From contig OY292277.1 in the NCBI GenBank assembly GCA_958496175.1, forward strand, positions 43,101,050 to 43,165,049: a DNA stretch of 64,000 bases. Direction: 5' to 3'. The translations under genes were made by a program, and so were the position numbers. The stretch comes from Sisyra terminalis. Taxonomy: Eukaryota > Arthropoda > Insecta > Neuroptera > Sisyridae. Shown here one piece after another: positions 1-12,518 of this stretch (position 1 is its first letter; each line of letters opens with the position of its first letter). The notes under the pieces were generated by a model. That model was not told where the DNA came from. It searched no databases and was given only the letters and a program-made list of their open reading frames with translations.

Positions 1-985
1 ATTTAAAATCTGAAAATAATAAAATAATTGTCTTTGTTTTTTTGAAATAAGAAGACAATTCAGGTTGTTTAAGTTCGGTTTTTTTATTTAATATTTTTAC
101 TATTCAATTAGCTACGTTTCGTTACGTATCGTAACTTCATCAGGCTTCTTGATTCACAAAAATATAAAAAAATGTCTTAATAACTGTACATATTTAAATA
201 GTTTAAACTGTTTCCAGCTTAAGTGATATCCCGAAAATTGGGATTATAAAAAAAATGCAAATCTCAGTTGATGTTTTTTCAGAAAATTTTGGGTAACTAA
301 AGTTTCGCAGTAAATTTTAAGGCTCAATTTTGGAAAGATAAAGATATTTTAAAGGTCAATTTTAATAGAGTTCTTTTCCATCTTGAAAAAGTTTCAAGAA
401 ATGTTTAGTTTTTGGAAAATCAAGGAAAATTTAAAAAAGTTAATAATTTAATTTAATAATAATTTAAAAGTTTAAAACAAAGCCAATTAGATGATAAAAT
501 TCATATCTCAGCTTTTATTTTTTTAAATAAGAAGACAATTCAAGTTGTTTAAGATCGGTTTTTTATTTAATATTTTAATTATTCAATTAGCTACGTTTCG
601 TTACGTATCGTAACTTCATCAGGCTTCTTGATTCACAAAAATAAAAAAATATTAAATAAATTAATTAAATTATTAAAATATTAATTATAAATTAAATTAT
701 TAACTTTTAATTATTAACTTTTTTAAATTTTCCTTGATTTTCCAAAAACTAAACATTTCTTGAAACTTTTTGAAGATGGAAAAGAATTCTATTAAAATTG
801 ATCAATAAAATATCTTTATCTTTCCAAAATTGAGCCTTAAAATTTACTCCGAAACTTTAGTTTCCCAAAACTTTCTGGAAAAACATTAAATTAACTTTGC
901 GTTTTTTATAATCCCAATTTTCGGGATATCACTAAAATTGGAAACAGTTTAAACTATTTAAATATGTACAATTACTAAGACTTTT
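1..985. repeat. Nested inverted/direct repeat (foldback-like), possibly cut by the window edge
   Basis: Arms at about 174-455 and 700-981 are inverted copies of each other; both include a TTTAAATAGTTTAAACTG-type stretch and an 'AATTTTCGGGATATCACT' type motif. A second module of ~120 bp, containing GCTACGTTTCGTTACGTATC followed by a CATCAGGCTTCTTGATTCAC stretch, occurs twice in direct orientation (about 43-165 and 523-645). The arrangement resembles a foldback or MITE element with internal duplications. No target-site duplication could be defined because the left end may lie outside the window. Confidence 0.6.
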
Positions 986-3821
986 CCGGAGGTATCCGGA
1001 ATACAAAGCTGCAGGACTCAGGACTATATACATAACTTTCCAATACTAAACTCATCCAATTTTTTCAATCAAAAGTCCTCCAATCACTGCTCCGCTCTAC
1101 TAACTATATACAAGAGCATTGCATGGTCCAGAACTTGAACATTTTAACCCCCATGCCTGACCAGTTTCCTCCATATTTCACCCTAAATACACCTCTTAAG
1201 CCTAAAAAAAAAAATTCAAAATTGGCTGCATCCTTTCCATAAGTTTAAGGTGCTATTCTTTTCGGTATTTAAAATTTGGCTATTGTTTATAGAAATTTCA
1301 GTGACTTATATAAAATACCCTATACAATTTCTTTATCCTTTAAGTGGTTTAAGTACTACGATTTCAGTTGATTTATGCAGGAAAACTTATAATTAATAAT
1401 GCATTCATTAATTCATTCAATCCTATGTATTGTAATTTAGTTGCCAATTAAAAATTATTGAGGTGTTACTAAAAAATTCATTATGCATGAAAAAATAATA
1501 ATGCCTATCATTTTAATTAGTAACAGATTTATAATGTGACATTTTTAGTTACACCAAATAACCATGAAAAGTAAATTATTATCTCGTAAGTAAATAATAT
1601 ACGAGTTGAACTAATAACCGAGTACAGCAATTCCCCCTATAAAACGGTAGATTGGTGTGGTATTATAGGAAAACGCGGTAAACGAGATGTGTTCTCGTAT
1701 AACGCGTTAAGTACAAATGGTTGATGTTTAATTTTCCTCGTTAAAGAGGGATTAAATCGAATATTAAGGAAAAACGCTATGTTATGAACGAAATACAACG
1801 AGGGAAAACCCCGCGTTATATCGAAGGAAAATACGTGTTGTACGTGGAATCTGGAAACGCGTTATAAGAATATTAAGGTTTTCGATTTTCAGCAGTTTTT
1901 TAAAATCCGGGTTTACTGTTTACTGTTCTAAGGAACCAATAGTAAAGAAGTAAAATTAAAAACAGTTTGCGATTGGAAAATTCATATTTTTGAATTTATT
2001 CCTTGTGATATCTAATATTGTACTTTATCTGAAAGACCAAGAAAGGCATTTTCTTTGCATAAATATTGTACTACGACTTCAAGAGTAACAAGCATATTGC
2101 ATTATACTTTAATCTTCTCTAATTCCTGATTGTTGTGATCAAACTTATATTCTAATTGGCGTATTGCGAATTTAACTTTTATCTTCTTTTTAAAAACGAA
2201 TTCCATCCAGTTCTTCAGTCCGGCAAAAGAATTTTCTCTTTACCAAATGTTTCCACATTACGTGGATATGCATCATTACGAATAGGCGACTTTTGGAAAA
2301 ATGTCTTGGGCTTGTATTAAAAGTTTTCGGGGTTTCGAGCATCAAAAATCTTTGAAAATCCAGGGTTTTCGAATTTGGGAAATGCCGGTTCAAAAACTGT
2401 AAAAAGTACCGTGTTATAGGGAGAATCAATGTAACTCTATATATAAGTATATATAATTCTTCTGTACCTCCTAAACCACTGGACCTATTCTTCTGAAATT
2501 TTATGTGTGTATTTGAGTGGGATCCTGGATGATCCTTGGTTCTGGATAATTAGATTCACAATTGGACCAAATAAGTGAAAAAAGGGAAAAGCGGTGACAA
2601 ATTTGCCCATAAATAACATAATGTCTTTTTGAAATATTAATATTTTTATACTCTAACTAACATTATCAATTGACAGGACATTGTCTGCCGGGTTCTGCTA
2701 GTAATAATTAATATATATCCTTCTAACAAAATTAGATGTTGAGGTAAAGTTCTATTAAAGTGCATTCTTAAATAGCAAATTTCAAAAAGCGTATAGCTGA
2801 GTAATGAAATTGGAGTCATGAGTGATGGATTAACCCCCGCGAATACCAAATAAATATTATTCAAATATTAACTCCAATTTAACAACTTTTATTGTTGCAA
2901 GTTATAATGTTAATATTTATAAATGTAATTCTATACAAAATTATATTTATTGCATTTTTGCCATAATGAGATTTCTTTAAGCGTTTCCTTAGATTGGAAA
3001 AAAATGTTATAAAAAACATGTAAACCATATTGCATTAATTATGCATATAATTATAGAAAGAGACACACTAGTTGAGGGTGTTTATAAATTTACAACTTTT
3101 TCCAATGTTTCATATGTGTGTCCATTTTTTGCGTTCATATAATTTAATATGCCTTTCTCCCTTATATTACATAATTTCAATGCAAAATTTGTAAAGCAAA
3201 CAAGTGTAGATACAGAAGGGGGCAATGGGTGAAATTGCCTTCACTTCTCAGCTCATAACCGAATTAGTACTTTAATTTAACGACTTTCTAAATTTTGAAT
3301 CTTTCAAAACGAATATTTACCAGAATATGAAATATGAAATATTGATATTATATAAAGTTATTGGCGGTGGACAAATTTTGTGGAAAAATATACATTTTTG
3401 CCCCTTGAGTAAAGTTCTTTACCTTCGCCTGAATATAGATTAAGAATATATTGTATAGGCAATAGATTATGATGTGCCATATTTTTAGCTCCCATTTTCA
3501 ATTAATTTCAAAGTTTATATTTCTAATTTTATATTTTCAAGTAAAACAAATAATGAATTTCTTAAATAAGAAAAGTAAATTATGTAATATTTAATTGTTA
3601 TTACTTACTATGTTTGTGCTAATTTTATAGTGACGTTAATATAATGGTTAATATTTAATGTTACACCAAGTCACAAACGCAAAATTGTGGAAAGTTATAA
3701 AGTAAATCGTAAATTTACTGCTATAAAAGTTTTTAATATATAATCTCAAAATTTCCATCTAAAAGAAAAATATGTCCAAATTTGGTCGTTAACTTTTCCA
3801 ATGACTTAATTGATGTATAAA
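986..3821. other. Non-coding interval, no gene seen
   Basis: This AT-rich stretch has only short open frames without splice or codon support. About 1,630-1,870 is rich in CG and repeats ACGCGTTATA-like motifs, which suggests an unidentified MITE. About 2,445-2,600 is a partial copy of the dispersed element described at 14,075-14,378 (shared TATATATAATTCTTCTGTAC start and GATTCACAATTGGA core). Confidence 0.4.
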
Positions 3822-3832
3822 ATTGGTTAATA

Positions 3833-4867
3833 GACGATTCAAAAAAAATGTGAATTTTTTTTTCTTAATTATATCGAAAATATTGTTGGGAATGACAAAA
3901 AAATCCTGTGAAAGTTTAAGCTCTTAATATTAATATTAAGAGGTGCCGCATCGCAAATTTCGATTTTCCAATGAAATAACATGGGAACAATATTCTCTGC
4001 ACTTTGGAATTTTATTGCTCACGTTGGTGACAATATTTCGGAATGATCAAGGTATATTCTTGTAGGAAATTGAACGATCTACAAAAAAGGTCTGTTACAA
4101 GTTTTTGATATATTTATTCCTTCAAAATTTATTCAAGGTCAAAGTTGAACTAAAGAGAAATTTTAATATTTTTTCAATTTTTTGACGCAACCATCAATTT
4201 GATGAGAAAATTTTATAAGACATTTTTTGTAGAGCACTTTTTTTTCTATAACTTATCTCTATAAAAGTTTTTGATATTTTCACAGGTCCTAAGTTATTTA
4301 ATAAAAATAAAAAAAATTTTTTGTTAAAAATATAATAATTCAGGGAATATTATTAATTTAAAACAATAAAATTACGAATATTTTCAGTTTAATGCAAATA
4401 ACTTAGGACCTGTGAAAAATATCAAAAACTTTTATAGAGATAAGTTATGCAAAAAAAAATGCTCTACAAAAAATGTCCCATAAAATTTTCCCATCAAATT
4501 GATGGTTGCGTCAAAAAATTGAAAAAATATTAAAATTTCTCTTTAGTTCAACTTTGACTTCAAATAACATTTGAAGGAATAAATATATCAAAAACTTGTA
4601 ACAGACCTTTTTTGTAGATCGTTCAATTTCCTACAAGAATATACCTTGATCATTCCGAAATATTGTCACCAACGTGAACAATAAAATTCCACAGTGCAAG
4701 AGAATATTGTTCCCATGTTATTTAAATGGAAAATCGAAATTTGCGATGCGGCACCTCTTAATATTAATATTAAGAGCTTAAACTTTCACAGGATTTTTTT
4801 TTGTCATTCCCAACAATATTTTCGATATAATTAAGAAAAAAAATCATCATTTTTTTTAAATCAGCCT
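3833..4867. mobile_element. ~1 kb foldback palindrome (family F1) with an 11 bp target-site duplication
   Basis: The left arm (3833-4303) and right arm (4397-4867) are near-complete inverted copies around a ~90 bp AT-rich centre. Both carry CTTAATATTAATATTAAGAG near the outer end. The same 11 bp, ATTGGTTAATA, lies on both sides (3822-3832 and 4868-4878), as expected from a target-site duplication. The outer end reads GACTGATTC or close variants. There is no coding capacity, so any movement would need proteins supplied in trans. A solo arm of the same family is at 22599. Confidence 0.75.
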
Positions 4868-4878
4868 ATTGGTTAATA

Positions 4879-5677
4879 TTGTTTTTCCTTCGGAGGAAAA
4901 TATGAAGTTTTCTTCCATTGTTAAAATCCTTCATACTTTTCTTTTGACACGAAAAATGGAAAATCGCCTACAAAATGTTGAGGAAAATTTTAACAATTTT
5001 CCTCATATCTCTTACGCTTACAATGACATCATATTAAAAATATTTAAGGAAAACATAGATTCACGATTTTATTTAGAAAAATACTTATTTCTTTTCGTAT
5101 AATATTTTCCGACTTCATATATATTATTTATGAGTATAATTTTCCTTTATGAGATTATGGTTGCTAAAAATAACTTCAAAGATATTTCAACCCTACAATT
5201 TACTTAAACAATAGATACCTGCATTTCTGGGTAATCAAGAGGTTGTGTATATACAATACATATAGTGATTTAATAGCGACATTTCTTCCATATTATAAAG
5301 GAACTGATAAAACCGAACATATAAAATAATTCGATACCTGCTTGTGAGAAATTGATTCCAAATATGATCTATGACTAATTTATTCTCGGAAATTTGAAAA
5401 GAAGAATAAAACATTAAATAAAATTTAACATCTGAATATTCAAATTCTGCTTTAAAAATAGAATTAATAAAATAGATTCGGAATACAATTCGTTTACTAC
5501 AAGATAAAAATTATCTACAGTTAGGAAAAAAAATCGGATGTAAGGACATAATGATAATTACACTGAAATATTTTGATACATATGTATGGATCTACCACAT
5601 AACTTCCTTGTTTTTTCAACTTTGTTTGATCCTCAATATATAGACAATTTTGAATAGGTACCAAAGTATTGAATAGG
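4879..5677. other. Non-coding interval, nothing recognised
   Basis: AT-rich sequence. Open frames here are short and begin inside repeat flanks, and I saw no repeat or RNA signature. Confidence 0.3.
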
Positions 5678-5679
5678 TA

Positions 5680-6404
5680 GGAAGAACCGGGATTGGTTGA
5701 TATTCTTTTTTTCTTTATTAATAAGAGGAGAATTACTTAAATCTAAAAGAAATTCTATTAGGCTAATGTATTGTACCGAAATTCCCAATGGTTAAACTAA
5801 TACACACCTTTTTACAGAACACAAAAAATTAGTCAACCACTATATTTGGGGTAGGTTGACTATGCAGTAAGGACAGGTTGATCGAAATAATAGTAATTTG
5901 AAACAGTAGTAAAAAAAAAAGCCATTGTATTTTAACAATTAAAAATGAAACTTTATTCTCTTCTTAGAATGTTCTTATTTTGTTAATCTACAACAAAAAA
6001 TAAAATTTTCATATTTTATTCGCTATCGTGACTTTATTAGAAGTAATCTTATTCAAGTTCCTAACTTCATGTGGGGTTGGTTGACGAACTAGTTAACCAA
6101 CCCCAAAACCGACTCATATTTAAGAAAATCACCAAATATACCATGAAAACACTATGAAATATAAAGCATTGGAGGTATTGCAATCAAAAACAAAAAAAAA
6201 AATCCTTGCCTACATTAATTATCGAAATTTAAGCAGAGCTTTTTTGCAACCTGTTATAGGGACACCGAAATTTGTATAATGAAGTGGGGCATCCAGAAGA
6301 ACTTTTGATTTTATTAGTAGTTAGGCTACTTGGTACTCTTATCTCTGATTAGTTCTTAGTAGTGAGGCTACGTATTCCTGTAGCCAACCTGCCCCGGTTT
6401 CCCC
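5680..6404. mobile_element. TA-flanked MITE with GGGGAAACCGGG-type ends
   Basis: The left end GGAAGAACCGGGATTGGTTG is mirrored by the right end (reverse complement GGGGAAACCGGGGCAGGTTG). TA dinucleotides at 5678-5679 and 6405-6406 fit a TA target-site duplication, typical of the Tc1/mariner superfamily. Subterminal GGTTGAC/GTCAACC motifs recur inside, for example around 5850-5880 and 6075-6105. It is non-coding. A second element with comparable ends is at 16332-17192. Confidence 0.6.
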
Positions 6405-6867
6405 TATTTTTTTTTAAATTACCGTCCTTGATTATCTAATTCTTCCAGTAGAACGTGGGCCTCACTTTTAGAAACACTGCTCTTAACATTAAATTTGATA
6501 AAAACAAGATAAATATAATTTTCCCACGATAGAAAAAGTTTTATCGCTACATTATGTCCAACTTTGATTTAGGCTTCAATCGAAAAATCAACTGAAAGTT
6601 TGGGCAAAACCAAAGTTATATATTTGCATCCAAAAAGGCAGGGATTGCTACTATCGCTACTATAGTATCTATCGATAGATAGTGGTTAAATTTTTTGACT
6701 AAAAGTTTGAAAATTTCTAGTCTTTATCCTTACAATAACTAACTAGATTACTAAGATGTGATTTTTTAAACCAGCGGTTCTCAAATTGTGCAGCGCATAT
6801 CAATTTCGATTTGCAAGCAATGATTGTGTAGGCTTTAGTCATTTAAAGGTATACGTACAAATATGTA

Positions 6868-7074
6868 CAGACGTATAATCTCACTAATCCGGCACTATTA
6901 AAAACCGAAGGGTGCCGAATTATTGAAATATTCGGATTACTGGATTATAGTGAAAAAGCCATAGGTAATGAATAAAGTAAAGCATTTTATAGAGGAAATA
7001 AATGTAGAGGGGCGAGGAAGGCGTGGGATAAACGTGCCGATCTATCGAAGTGCCGGATTAATGAGATTATACTG
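6868..7074. mobile_element. TA-flanked MITE with CAG..TATAATCTCACTAATCCGG ends
   Basis: Terminal repeats of ~25 bp match CAGTATAATCTCATTAATCCGGCA in inverted orientation. TA duplications lie at 6866-6867 and 7075-7076. The end sequence and the TA target resemble pogo/Tigger-type non-autonomous elements, which is family knowledge and was not searched. Another copy is at 59070-59293 in an intron of the kinase gene. Confidence 0.7.
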
Positions 7075-7087
7075 TACATTGAACAAA

Positions 7088-7172
7088 TTGTAGATATTTC
7101 TCGAATTACGGATTTTTATTAACCCTAAAGTCGCTAAAGACCTTAGTAGTTATAAAGGGACGATAAATAACA
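7088..7172 (+). mobile_element. SINE tail fragment (family S1)
   Basis: This matches the 3' half of the tRNA-headed SINE seen at 17213-17385: TTTATTAACCCTAAAGTCGC followed by a TTATAAAGGGACGATAAATA stretch. The tRNA-like head is missing, so this is a 5'-truncated copy. Confidence 0.55.
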
Positions 7173-7753
7173 ATTAAATAAAATAAATCAACTCCCCAGA
7201 AAGGGACAGTGTATTCCACTATACAAGTAGTTGGATAAGCAATGTATAATCTGTACAAATGTTTAAAGGCACATAGGTACTTAGGAAGGGTAATTGGGCA
7301 ATCATATGTACTACCATATGTATCATATAACTCAAATGTACCTGAATTGAAGTAGAATATATAATCAATTAAAGGACTAATCAAAGTCTTCTATTACTAT
7401 ACTTTGTTGATTCTTTCGACTAACTAGTAAAGGTGTTTATAATATAAGCCGGCAATTGCTAATATGTGCATAATAGTAAAGTATAATAAATTAAAAGAAA
7501 TTACATCGTAAGGGTTTCCATCCTACTATTTACGTATAGTTATTCTAAAACCAAACCACTTGGTGGTATGTCAATGTGCCAAAACATATTAGAGGTACGC
7601 TAACCAAAATTTTTTAGAGCCGCTGCTCTATATTAAAATTTTTAGTCTTTTCACTTCCACTTAGCATTTTCTGAATGTCTTACCTTTTTAAAGGGTAATT
7701 TGAAATGCTCGCCAGATATTTTAAATTCTTGGTATATTACCAATCGTCTGAAA

Positions 7754-7870
7754 TCCCAGGATGGCTCGAAGAACAATATTCGTGCTGCTATCGCTAAAAT
7801 TCATACAGAAATGCTAGATAAGGTATACCAAAACTTCAGATTTCGACGGGCAAACCGGAGGCCACTTTAA
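7754..7870 (+). pseudogene. C-terminal relic of a Tc1/IS630-type transposase
   Basis: A 38-codon open stretch reads like the C-terminal end of Tc1/mariner-superfamily transposases: an N-x-I-R-A-A-I segment, then E-M-L-D-K-V-Y-x-N-F-R-F-R, then a degenerate end where such proteins usually have C-x-A-N-G-G-H. The last residues are replaced by R-R-P-L and a stop. No catalytic residues or upstream portion are visible, so it is a dead fragment. The assignment rests on motif memory only. Confidence 0.45.
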
Positions 7871-8678
7871 AAAGATTAAATTTAGGGCTGTGTAAAAAAA
7901 ATGATATATCTAATGCGTCGTATCTTTCATTAATGATTATTTATTTAATTGTAAGGAATATTTTTGTTTAAAGTGAGTAAATTAAAGGATTCCTCGACTT
8001 CGACGTAAGCTGAAAGTTTGGGTAAAGACCAAACAATATGCTTCGATAAAACTTTTTAGTTTATTTAAAAAACTTATGGTTTTCATCCTTGCTTTTTTAA
8101 ATTTTAAGAATTGAAACATTAAAAATTCAATTCCATTCTTCTTTTATTACTTAAACGTTAACGCTTTTCATCCCTTTAGGTAATATCCAAATATTAATAA
8201 TAAATAAGGATGCAAGAACGATTTTTGAGAAAGCTTAAAAAAATTAAAAATTTTGATGTTTTCAAATTGGTTTTTTGGTAGATTTAGGTTTTGGATCAGT
8301 TGATTTCTACCAAAAAGGGAAAGTGAATAACTATATATTAGATCCTATACTAGAATTGCTAGATCAAGACCGAAAATTTGGACTATCGAAATGATACTTT
8401 CTATAGAGAAATTAAATTGACTTCCATATATTGGTATTCTTGTAGTCCTGGAAACTTATTCAGATCTAAATTTTTAAACGAGACCAGGAAAATCTCAAAG
8501 GCACGTTTCAAATATTCAATATTCTATGATTTATTGTTTTTGAAGTATACGCGTACGTGTTCACAAATGGTCAAAATGACTGAATAAAATTGATATTTCC
8601 GTTAAAATATTAGACCATTTTTTTTTGGAGATTACAATACTTCTTTGTACTTATACCACAACTTCACAAGAAAGTATA

Positions 8679-9474
8679 CAGAGGTGTGAAAATTATTAGA
8701 CTCAAAAAAAGGTTTTTACTTTTATCCAACACTGTATTGCCTAGACTGTAAAACATTCAACATCAGTTATGGTTTGGAGCTGCATGTCAGCAAAGGGTAC
8801 CGGTAGGATATACATTGTGGAAGGTACTATGAGGCAAGACCAATATATACAAGTCTTGGAAACGAGGTTACTTCCTCCAACTATAAGAGAGTGGTTTTCG
8901 GAAGAAAATTTTATCTTTATGCAGGATGGAGCTCCTTGCCATAAAGCCCAAAAAAATTATGGATTTCCTCAAAAATTTTAACATTAATGTGCCTTCTTGG
9001 CCACGTAAAAATCCTGATGCAAATCCCATAAAAAATTTTTGGGCCCTTGTGAAGAAAAAGTTAAAAAAAAATAAACTTTTACAACACGGATGGATTTGAT
9101 TACCGAACTCATTAAGATTTGGTATCATAATAAAATATAAATGAAAAAAATAGTATAGAGCATGCCTGGATGAGAAAAATAAATTATAAACAATAAAGGG
9201 TACCACACAAAATATTTGATGAGTGAAATTATTGTGATTTTTAAATTTATTAATGGATAATAATATATGTCTTATGAGACTCAATTTCTTCTTTATTACG
9301 ACGCATTTCAACAGTTTTTTTTTCTTAATAATAATATATTGTTATCCATTAATATATTGTGACTCGGAAGTAAATAAAATACTTATTAATGTTAAATTTA
9401 AATTTATGACATTTAAAAACAAAAATATCTTTTTTTCTTGAGTTATCTTGAGTCTAATAATTTTTACAACTCTG
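8679..9474 (+). mobile_element. Internally deleted Tc1-like transposon
   Basis: The terminal inverted repeats are about 28 bp: CAGAGGTGTGAAAATTATTA at the left and CAGAGTTGTAAAAATTATTA (reverse complement) at the right, followed by GACTCAA in both. TA dinucleotides at 8677-8678 and 9475-9476 are the expected target duplication. At 796 bp the copy is about half the length of a complete Tc1 element. It contains only the C-terminal half of a broken transposase. Confidence 0.85.
8769..9070 (+). pseudogene. Tc1-like transposase, truncated and frameshifted
   Basis: The frame from 8769 reads through the family motifs V-W-x-C-M-S-A-x-G-T-G-R, then E-G-T-M-R-Q-D-Q-Y and F-M-Q-D-G-A-P-C-H, which holds the second catalytic aspartate of the DD34E transposase core. 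A frameshift near 8950 moves the rest to another frame, where P-S-W-P, N-P-D-x-N-P-I and K-N-F-W can be read. The usual third catalytic glutamate (N-P-I-E-N) is lysine here. The first catalytic aspartate and the DNA-binding N-terminus are absent. The copy cannot encode an active cut-and-paste enzyme. Confidence 0.85.
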
Positions 9475-9788
9475 TAAACTACGATAATGAAAAAAGATTA
9501 ACGACTTTAAAATGGATTTGAATCTGGATTCATTGCTGAGTCGTATATAACAATGATTATGACGTCATTAAGTGAACATTATTTGTTGGTATGAATTTTC
9601 AATGTCGTTTTTATAATAAGGTGTACTTATTAATCGTTAAAGCTAGTAACTATGCTGTAATTTTTTGGGTGAACTTTGTACCTAGAGCTTTAATTGTTAG
9701 GGGTAGTTTTTCGAAAGTGATTGACCGCTTTTACACTGAAACATTCCAATTTCCGTCGCATTCCCGTTTGTCTCTCATAAATTTTTAA

Positions 9789-10936
<1,148 letters not shown>

Positions 10937-12003
10937 CACCGGCACACAAAAAAAAAGTGCTCTGTACTTTTGACCGGACCTACATAAATCTACGTAGTTT
11001 GACCCCCTGAACACGAATCCGGGGTCGGTTTGACCCTTACACCCTCAAAAATTCGAGAAAACTTCAAAACACCAAAAAAAAATGGTTAAAATCGGCAGTT
11101 TTGGTGACATAAAAATTTTTTTGAACTAAACCGAGCATGATTTGCATGTTTTTCGATCCGCTGAATACAAATTCGAAGTTTATGTAGACCATAAGCCGTT
11201 TTTATTGTAGAAAATTGCAAAAAACCCTTAAAAATTGCGGCTATTGTTCTAAAATTCGAGATTATATGATGAAAAGAAACTTTTAAATCTCTACAAAGGA
11301 TATTTTGCATATTATTCTATTTCTGGAATATGATTTTGAAGATTATTTGACCAAAATCTTTAAAGAAATTGAAATTGCCCGCAAAAAGTCTCTGAAAATT
11401 ACAAATAGGCCAATTGCTTTCATTTCAATTCGTCATTTGCTTATATCAAACTCGTCTGTCTTTAAATGACTTATGTACAGGACTAGTTAGTTATGTAAGA
11501 GTAGCTTTTAAGCATTTTTGAATTCTTGTTTGGACGCTTGTGTCTGTAACCAGGACACCTCCACGTGGTGACGTCGGGCAACAGAACCGTCTGGCAGAGT
11601 CCCTGGGTTAAAGGCGTATATGCCGTCATGGCAGGCACAAGCGAAAAGTGTTTTACGATGCAGGGATTCGGAACCCCAGTGTCGGCGTCTGGCCAGAGTG
11701 AGAAAGCAGGCTCGCAAAGCAGGCAATTTTCTTACAATAAAAACGGCTTATGATCTACATAAACTACGAATTTGTTTTCAGCGGATTGAAAAACATGAAA
11801 ATCATGCTCAGTTTAGTTCAAAAAAATTTCTATGTCACCAAAGCTGCCGATTTTAACCATTTTTTTCGGTTTTTTAAAGTTTTCTCGAATTTTTGAGGGT
11901 GTACGGGTCAAACCGACCCCGGATTCGTGTTCAGGGGGTCAAAATACGTAGATTTATGTAGGTCCGGTCAAAAGTACAGAGCATTTTTTTTTGTGTGCCG
12001 GTG
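10937..12003. mobile_element. 1.07 kb inverted-repeat transposon with TAA duplication and GC-rich insert
   Basis: The two ends, 10937-11220 and ~11725-12003, are ~280 bp inverted repeats starting CACCGGCACACAAAAAAAAA. Both flanks carry TAA (10934-10936 and 12004-12006), which fits the 3 bp TWA duplication of PIF/Harbinger elements. The interior at about 11,520-11,725 is conspicuously GC-rich compared with the AT-rich arms. It has open frames on both strands, none recognisable. Confidence 0.7.
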
Positions 12004-12009
12004 TAATCT

Positions 12010-12150
12010 TTGTATATATAATTCTTTTGTACGTATGTACAGGACTGAATCCTATTCTGCCGATATTTTCTGTGTGTATTTAAGTGGGACCCTGGATGGT
12101 TTAGATTCACAATTGGATCAACAAGGGTGAAAAGCGGTGACAAGATTTCT
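12010..12150 (+). repeat. Partial copy of dispersed repeat S2
   Basis: This shares TATATATAATTCTTNTGTAC, GTGTGTATTTAAGTGGGA, GATTCACAATTGGATCA and GTGAAAAGCGGTGACAA-type strings with 2445-2600 and, inverted, with 13845-13990 and 14190-14378. Confidence 0.6.
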
Positions 12151-12156
12151 CTAATC

Positions 12157-12345
12157 CAGAGGTTCCTAGCCTTCTTCAGCCGCGGGCCCCCAAGGAAATC
12201 ATGCATAATGCCAAGGATCCCTGAGTGAAAAAAAGTGCAATTTTCGGACAATATTATATTTTAGTATTCCTTCATTAAATTAAAAAAACAAACTTTTTCA
12301 AATGGGACCGCGGACCCCCAAGGGACCACAGGTTAGGAAACAATA
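12157..12345. mobile_element. 189 bp hAT-type MITE
   Basis: The ends CAGAGGTTCCTAGCCTTCTT and (reverse complement) TATTGTTTCCTAACCTGTGG are imperfect inverted repeats. They are followed on both sides by GC-rich subterminal strings (CCGCGGGCCCCCAAGG and the reverse complement of CCGCGGACCCCCAAGG). The flanks CTCTAATC and GTCTAATC match in 7 of 8 positions, as for an aged 8 bp hAT duplication. Confidence 0.6.
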
Positions 12346-12518
12346 GTCTAATCAACAACGCAGTATCTTTTAGAAAAATAAATATTAAAAATAAATTATT
12401 ATTATTTTAAATTATAAATAATTTTATTATTATTATAAATTATTTTAAAATAAAAAAAATTTTTTAGTCCCAACAAACATTATAAATATTTTTAAATTCA
12501 AGTTATTTATATAGTTTA

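Larger units (their letters stand above)
6772..7625. mobile_element. Possible hAT-type element holding nested insertions
   Basis: The left end CAGCGGTTCTCAAATTGTGC and the right end (reverse complement CAGCGGCTCTAAAAAATTTT) look like hAT terminal repeats. The interior contains a 207 bp MITE and a SINE tail. I could not find a matching 8 bp duplication outside, so the boundaries are tentative. Confidence 0.35.
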
